Shown here: in pieces, positions 58,886 to 64,000 of the stretch
How the letters are laid out: each line of letters opens with the position of its first letter
Position numbering within the stretch: the first letter of the stretch is position 1
Assembly: GCA_019828565.1 (NCBI GenBank)
Contig: JAHDYR010000038.1
Coordinates: forward strand, 434,001 to 498,000
From: Carpediemonas membranifera
Taxonomy: Eukaryota; Fornicata
Reading direction: 5' to 3'
Length of the DNA: 64,000 nt
Program-made: the position numbers and the translations under genes
The notes under the pieces: generated by a model
Seen by the model: the letters and a program-made list of their open reading frames with translations, nothing else
What the model was told of the DNA's origin: nothing
Database searches by the model: none

Positions 58886-59159
58886 GTTCTGGCGTGTTCT
58901 GTTGTGTCAAGCAGTTTTATGACCAATCAACTGATTTGCCTCCCTAGACTTCCATCGGCCATACGGGGCCGCCTCTGGCCGCCTACGAGTCAATGTCTCA
59001 TCCCGCCATTCGAATTCACACTCGTCTCCTCGATACAACCAGCACCACAAAACAAGCAAGTTGCCGATGTTTACGGGATAAGATAGTAGCAGTAGAGCTT
59101 GAGAAGTCTCTCAACCCAAGACCCACAGCTCACAAACCAGAAAACTGGCTCGCGGCCGC
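58886..59159. other. intergenic upstream of ARL2BP
   Basis: This is the gap between the ARL2BP start and the stop of the next minus-strand gene. No element is recognised. Confidence 0.4.
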
Positions 59160-60719
59160 TCATCGACTAAAAGGGATAAGCCCGCTCGGGTCGGTCACAT
59201 GAGGCTTCTTAGGCAGCCTTGGCGCGGGTAACGCGGCCAGTCCTGCGAACACGGTGTCCATGGTGGGCAGGGGCAGGCTGTTCGAGTCTCTGGGCCCTGG
59301 GGTTCGGGCTGTGATCGACTCACGATCGACTAGGTTGATCGGGATCGTCTCGGGCAGCGGCTGCGAGGCAGGGCGAGGGTAATGGTCGCATCGGCGGGGC
59401 GGGGGGTCTCGGCGGGCGCGTGGTTTACGGGCATCAGCATTCCTTCGTAAGTGGGCAGGCCGCGGTGTATCCAGCGAAGACCAGGGCCGCTGCCACAGCC
59501 TAGCCATGGCAAGTTTGCGGAGTGTTCGAGGATAAGGCACACTACCACCACCCTTGACATGTTGGTGGACGGCCACGAAAGCCAGACTGGCTATGGCGAC
59601 GGAAATGAACAGCACGAAGAGCACTACTGCGAAGCCAAGCAAGACAACGGGAACTATGACCGCAAGTACGACAGTTGGAACCAGATCGGACCCCGGGCTT
59701 GTGTTGTCAGCTGTTGTAGTCAGCAACATATCTCCAAGAAACGCCTCGACCGTTGAATGCTTCAGAACTTCAGTAAGCGTTTCATTGACAGTTGCACAGG
59801 CTTTGCCGCCGACAAGGGCGAGCGCTTGTTCCTCGTCGTCAATCAAAAGATGAATTTGATCGGTTGATTCAAACGTTGCGTGAGAAAACGCGATACATAT
59901 CAATCTGCCTGACGAGCCGTCGATAGCAAAGTACGGCTTCAGACTCTGCATCAGCCCCCGGTCGAGGGTGTGTGCAAAGGAGCATGAGTAACTCACACCA
60001 GACCCGGATCTTTCCACATCTACCTGGGATATGGGTATATCTAAATCTGTATCGCGTACAAAAATGGACTGAGGGCAGAGCACTCCTTTCGATCGCCCAG
60101 TAAGGGTCGACCCGGCCACGCCGAGGGAGAAGCTGACTGCGGTGGGATTTGTGACAGTGTACCATGTGACGACACTGCGGTCCTGATCCTCAAACAGCAT
60201 CTCGATCCTGTATTCTGCGGCTGGAATGGTGTTGTTCTCAGATGGCCCGACCGGGACCACAAATACGCCGTCATCTGTGACAACAGAGAACGAGGATACA
60301 TCTGCGCCGTCTACTGTGACCAGGTCGGGTGGGTTCGGGAACAGGGTCTGGTTGAGCGCGATGACCCCTTGGCCAAAGCACACAAGACCGATGGAGACGC
60401 AGCCGGAGCCGTCAGCTGACGTCATCTTGAGGTCTGGACACCTTTCACAGACTAGATCCGACGTGTAGAAGCCCGGAGCGCATGATTCCTCGTCCGTAGC
60501 TGGGATGGACGAGATGGAATTGGGCGCTGATGACCGAATATCGGGCGACAGGGGGGATAAAGAAGAGAAGCGTATAGATTCTTGGTATATAATGGGGCCT
60601 CGGTGACTGATTATCGCCGGAACGACGGAGTGCCTTGCCAGCAACTCGATTGGTTGCTGGCAGAATGAGGATTCTGCGCAAAGCAAAACTATGGTCAAAA
60701 GAAGAAGCAACGATCGCAT
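59160..60719 (-). CDS. short surface receptor of the Cys-rich family
   Basis: This is a 519-aa protein from the ATG at 60719, chosen for its signal peptide (MRSLLLLLTIVLLCAESSFC). One cysteine-rich module (CAPGFYTSDLVCERCPDLKM) is followed by a 200-residue beta-sandwich ectodomain. Its YSCSFAHTLDRGLMQSLKPY...LICIAF segment parallels CIAEAPLTADMLQSMTFEMY...VCLGF in the broken receptor gene. A transmembrane helix is near residue 360-395 (LAVIVPVVLLGFAVVLFVLF and on). The Arg/Pro-rich cytoplasmic tail has no kinase or ITAM-like motif. It looks like the membrane-proximal half of the receptor family without propellers. The gene is head to head with the next member. Confidence 0.75.
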   Translation of the reverse strand: MRSLLLLLTIVLLCAESSFCQQPIELLARHSVVPAIISHRGPIIYQESIRFSSLSPLSPDIRSSAPNSISSIPATDEESCAPGFYTSDLVCERCPDLKMTSADGSGCVSIGLVCFGQGVIALNQTLFPNPPDLVTVDGADVSSFSVVTDDGVFVVPVGPSENNTIPAAEYRIEMLFEDQDRSVVTWYTVTNPTAVSFSLGVAGSTLTGRSKGVLCPQSIFVRDTDLDIPISQVDVERSGSGVSYSCSFAHTLDRGLMQSLKPYFAIDGSSGRLICIAFSHATFESTDQIHLLIDDEEQALALVGGKACATVNETLTEVLKHSTVEAFLGDMLLTTTADNTSPGSDLVPTVVLAVIVPVVLLGFAVVLFVLFISVAIASLAFVAVHQHVKGGGSVPYPRTLRKLAMARLWQRPWSSLDTPRPAHLRRNADARKPRARRDPPPRRCDHYPRPASQPLPETIPINLVDRESITARTPGPRDSNSLPLPTMDTVFAGLAALPAPRLPKKPHVTDPSGLIPFSR

Positions 60720-61038
60720 ATCACCCCTTGTCCGCTGAGTTTGAAGTGAATCGTCCAACCCGCAGGCGATTCTGGCCAATCATGTGGTATCAAATCTCTC
60801 CAGGAATGGGCACTACAGGCGGCACCTTCTGGGCTCAGAACACAGCTGACTCACTCTTGGGCGTGGCTCTATCCCATCGCTGAGGGCCACAGCCAGATCT
60901 GCTTCAGATGGCTCAAGATTATTTAGAATTTTCGGCTGAAGACCCGAGCTCAACATGCTCGCACATACCGCGGCATCCCAGGCCCAGTCTGATTGCGTCA
61001 GAGATCTGTGCGCGATTTTGGGGTTGACAGAAGAACCA
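60720..61038. promoter_or_regulatory. divergent promoter between two receptor genes
   Basis: 319 bp lie between the start codons of the two receptor-family genes. No element is recognised. Confidence 0.4.
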
Positions 61039-64000
61039 ATGATAATTGCCACCTCACGTTTGGCTCGCCTTTCCTCAGTTTTGCTATTGCTTAACCTGTC
61101 ATTACTTTCTCTTGGCGCTGTTATCAAGCCTCCAGCCGATGAATTGGTTATTCTTGACGGAGCGAGCATCAATGGCCGCTTCGGACGGGGCTTAACACTC
61201 GTTAACAAGACCACTGCCATTGTAGGACAGTATCTTGATACTCCAATCGCTGGTGAGGAATACGCGGGCAATTCCTACCTGTATAGTCTCGCCAACGGCG
61301 AGTGGCTGTTTGACCAGGACCTATGCCCGCCGGATATCGCGAAGGATGACCGCTACGGCCGTATTGCAGCTAGTAATGGCACAACCATGGCTGTGGTAGC
61401 CCACAATGACGATAACCAAGACGTCCACGTTGGTTCGGTCTCCATTTTCGACCAGAGCCCCAGTGGCATGACATTCAATACCAAGCTCCATTCCGTCCCC
61501 CAGCTTCCATCGGGTGAGTTCGGGCGTGCTGTGGATATGCAGGGAACGACCATGGCGATCACCAGCGCCGCCTATCTCCGCTGGGGGGTGGATGGCCAAG
61601 TTGCCGAGGGCGCTGTGTTTATATTCGAGTACGATGAGTCGACCCACAGTTGGGTGGAGACCCAGCGCCTCTTCCCTCAGATCCAGAACGGCACGAATTT
61701 CGGTGACAATGTTGTCATCGAGGGCGACTTCATGACGGTCGGAGCGCATCGGTCAAATGAACCAGTAACTGACGCTGGTAGTCTCGTATTCTTCCACAGA
61801 GACGAGGCAGGGTGGGTCAAACAGTATGTCATTGTACCAGACGGCCTACCACCGGGTGCCTATTTTGGGTACCACCATGACATGTCAGGAAGCCGCCTGA
61901 TCGTTGGGGCGAAGAACGACTTAGGCATTGACGGAGCCACCGTGACTGGCGCCGCGTACATTTATGAGAGGAACGCGAGCGATGTCTACGAGCTTGACGC
62001 CAAGCTTAGCGGTGTTTATGCCGGCGACAGTTTTGGAAGCTCGGTGGCAATTGAGGGCAACGTTGCTGTTGTCTGCGCAGTGAATGAGATGGTTAACGGC
62101 GCCTGTTCGGTTTTTATCAAGTCCCACAAGACGTGGGTGAAGACCCAGATTCTGACGACCACCCTGCCCGCCCGAACTCTGCTCGGCGTCTCCCTCGCCA
62201 TGGATTCTGGAACCGTGCTAGTTGGCGCAAGTGACGCCACTTCAATCGGCTCCTTCTTCTACTACGACCTGACTTACGGCTATTGTCCACCCCGCATGTT
62301 TAACAGCGAAGGATCATGTAACAACTGCGCCGTGGGGCATTACCAGCCTGGGTGGAACCAGAGCACGTGCGCTCCGGCGTCTGTTGGGTACTACAGCGAC
62401 GATTTTATCGCCCAGGCCGCATGTGCTGTCCCTGGCACATACACGAACACCACGGGAATGTCCGCGTGTGACGTGGCAGACCCTGGGTGGTACGTTGACG
62501 ACGCCGATAGGACACACCAAGTCCCTTGTGACGCTGGGTACATCTCGACCTCGGCGGGCCAGTCCTCCTGCACGCAGTCATCGGCTGGATTCTACGTCCC
62601 AGACGACGGTGAGCCTCATACGTCGGGGTTGGCCTGCCCGACAGGCCACTTCTGTCCTAGTGGGTCCACATCGCCGACCCCATGCCCCATCGGCACGTTC
62701 AACCCGAACACTAATGCCGGCCATCTTGCTTCGTGTATGCCGTGTCCGGCTGGCACTTATAGCAGCAATACGGGTCTGACGAGCGCTGGTGAATGCACGC
62801 CATGCTCCCCCGGCAAGTATTGCGCCACACCAGGGCTGGCGGCTCCCACCGGGTCATGTTCGGCTGGCTACTACTGCACTGGCGGCGCTGACACACCCAC
62901 CCCGACGGACGGGTCGACAGGCGACATCTGCCCGGTCGGTAACTACTGTCCTGGTGGTAGCACCGCCCCAGTCGCATGCGAGTCGGGCACTTACCAGGAC
63001 TTCGAGGGGCAGACTACCTGCACCGCCTGCGAGGCGGGCTATTACTGCCCCGAAGGCACGTCGGACTACACGATCTACACGTGCCCCGCTGGTTACTACT
63101 GCCCTGAAGGCACCATCACCTCCACCGAGTACCCCTGCCCCGCTGGCACCTACTCTGCTGCAACTGGTCGCACCCTTGTCAGCCAGTGCACCTCCTGTTC
63201 TGCCGGCAAGTACTGCGAAACTACTGGCCTGACCGAGCCCGCCGGCGATTGTTCTGAGGGCTACTACTGCGCTGGCGGCGCGACCACCCCCACCCCGACT
63301 GACGGCATCTCCGGCAACGTCTGCCCGGCCGGTTTCTACTGCCCCGCTGGCTCCTCAACCCCTACCGCCTGCCCCAGGGGCACATACAACCCGAGCACCG
63401 GTGCTGAGGCCTGCTTAAGCTGCGCCGCGGGCAGTTACTGCGGCAGCCCTGGCCTGACCTCCGTGACCGGCTTATGCTCGGCCGGGTACTACTGCACTGG
63501 CGGTGCGACAACACCCACCCCCACCGACGGCGACACGGGTGACATCTGCCCCACTTGCCACTACTGCCCCACCGCCTCAAGCGCTCCCACAGCTTGTCCT
63601 GCGGGTTCTTACCAAGACGCGGTTGGCCAGACTAATTGCATGCAATGCCCCGCGGGCCACTACTGCCCGATCGGGTCAGCAAGCCCCACATCCTGTGCGC
63701 CGGGGGCATATCAAGACCAGGGAGGGAAGGGTGAGTGCAAGCTTTGCTCTACTGGCTACTACTGTTTGGCCGCCACTGTTGTGCCTGACCCTTGTCCAGC
63801 TGGCACTTATAGCAGCAATACGGGTCTGACGAGCGCTGGTGAATGCACGGTCTGCCCTCCCGGCGTGTACTGCGCCACACCAGGGCTGGCGGCTCCCACC
63901 GGGTCATGTTCGGCCGGCTACTACTGCGCTGGCGGCGCTGACACGCCCACCCCGACGGACGGCGACAGCGGTAACCTCTGCCCGGCAGGGAAGTACTGCC
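61039..64000 (+). CDS. surface receptor: beta-propeller plus long Cys-rich repeat array (3' end beyond window)
   Basis: The frame starts at 61039 with a signal peptide (MIIATSRLARLSSVLLLLNL) and is open to the last base, at least 987 codons. Residues about 40-410 are six or seven FG-GAP-like propeller repeats (for example GRAVDMQGTTMAITSAAY and GSSVAIEGNVAVVCAVNE). From about 415 on there are GCC2/GCC3-like cysteine-rich repeats (ACEAGYYCPEGTSDYTIYTC; CSAGYYCTGGADTPTPTDG) as in other protist surface proteins. The repeats are nearly identical every 1050 bp. Extracellular binding or adhesion is likely. The membrane segment is expected beyond the window. Confidence 0.85.
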   Translation, partial: MIIATSRLARLSSVLLLLNLSLLSLGAVIKPPADELVILDGASINGRFGRGLTLVNKTTAIVGQYLDTPIAGEEYAGNSYLYSLANGEWLFDQDLCPPDIAKDDRYGRIAASNGTTMAVVAHNDDNQDVHVGSVSIFDQSPSGMTFNTKLHSVPQLPSGEFGRAVDMQGTTMAITSAAYLRWGVDGQVAEGAVFIFEYDESTHSWVETQRLFPQIQNGTNFGDNVVIEGDFMTVGAHRSNEPVTDAGSLVFFHRDEAGWVKQYVIVPDGLPPGAYFGYHHDMSGSRLIVGAKNDLGIDGATVTGAAYIYERNASDVYELDAKLSGVYAGDSFGSSVAIEGNVAVVCAVNEMVNGACSVFIKSHKTWVKTQILTTTLPARTLLGVSLAMDSGTVLVGASDATSIGSFFYYDLTYGYCPPRMFNSEGSCNNCAVGHYQPGWNQSTCAPASVGYYSDDFIAQAACAVPGTYTNTTGMSACDVADPGWYVDDADRTHQVPCDAGYISTSAGQSSCTQSSAGFYVPDDGEPHTSGLACPTGHFCPSGSTSPTPCPIGTFNPNTNAGHLASCMPCPAGTYSSNTGLTSAGECTPCSPGKYCATPGLAAPTGSCSAGYYCTGGADTPTPTDGSTGDICPVGNYCPGGSTAPVACESGTYQDFEGQTTCTACEAGYYCPEGTSDYTIYTCPAGYYCPEGTITSTEYPCPAGTYSAATGRTLVSQCTSCSAGKYCETTGLTEPAGDCSEGYYCAGGATTPTPTDGISGNVCPAGFYCPAGSSTPTACPRGTYNPSTGAEACLSCAAGSYCGSPGLTSVTGLCSAGYYCTGGATTPTPTDGDTGDICPTCHYCPTASSAPTACPAGSYQDAVGQTNCMQCPAGHYCPIGSASPTSCAPGAYQDQGGKGECKLCSTGYYCLAATVVPDPCPAGTYSSNTGLTSAGECTVCPPGVYCATPGLAAPTGSCSAGYYCAGGADTPTPTDGDSGNLCPAGKYC
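62751..63980 (+). repeat. 1050-bp-spaced near-identical coding repeat
   Basis: About 180 bp from 62751 recurs from 63801 with only a few changes, including an uninterrupted match of more than 50 bases at its start (TGGCACTTATAGCAGCAATA and on). The 350-codon spacing keeps the frame. Confidence 0.8.

Overview
This is nuclear DNA of a eukaryote. The window encodes the second subunit of RNA polymerase I, a CCT/TRiC chaperonin subunit, the nucleolar kinase GRC3/NOL9, a RhoGAP and an ARL2-binding protein of the kind found in ciliated cells. Genes are densely packed on both strands. I assembled eight introns by hand, all 26-34 nt long. They start GTTTGT, GTATGT, GTTCGT or GTGAGT, and most have a branch-point-like CTAAY or CTTAY directly before the acceptor CAG/TAG. 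A fused branch point and acceptor is known from Trichomonas and Giardia introns. With the gene content, this makes a free-living metamonad flagellate (Carpediemonas-like fornicate) my best guess, but that is inference.

Positions 1-11,034 are a mobile-element zone. A hairpin-rich non-coding stretch (1-1114) leads into an unrecognised 415-aa ORF. That ORF converges, with 33 bp between stop codons, on a one-ORF Ty3/gypsy chromovirus-type retrotransposon (Gag, protease, RT, RNase H, integrase, chromodomain) on the minus strand. Directly behind its start is an R2-like non-LTR retrotransposon with a small coiled-coil ORF and a 1352-aa ORF carrying RT and a restriction-like endonuclease. A 517-bp 5'-truncated copy of this element sits at 56,247-56,763.

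Positions 11,458-28,088 hold a HAD/FCP1-type phosphatase, a cysteine-rich protein with Gly-Cys-Asp-Leu repeats, a short-chain dehydrogenase with one intron, a two-helix membrane protein, the C-terminal part of a Fanzor/TnpB-like RuvC nuclease between 25-bp direct repeats, a large coiled-coil protein, and a 2065-aa polytopic membrane protein with a PocR-like sensory domain.

Positions 28,329-35,681 contain a broken surface-receptor gene (beta-propeller plus cysteine-rich repeats; three frame breaks and one valid intron), a small secreted, membrane-anchored Kre9/KNH-like protein with two introns, and a small two-exon gene with one frame problem.

Positions 35,720-49,786 are housekeeping: POLR1B, GRC3/NOL9, a small acidic protein, a secreted 5'-nucleotidase-like phosphoesterase, a RhoGAP with FAM13-like helices, CCT5, a secreted DJ-1/PfpI protein and a KH-Smr protein. 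Several are arranged head to head over short shared promoters.

Positions 50,254-64,000 hold a 1928-aa ankyrin-repeat protein, a 429-aa protein sharing its basic/coiled-coil module, ARL2BP, and two divergent surface-receptor genes. The last runs off the right edge. The receptor products probably act at the cell surface, while POLR1B and GRC3, transcribed from one 132-bp divergent promoter, both serve ribosomal RNA production.
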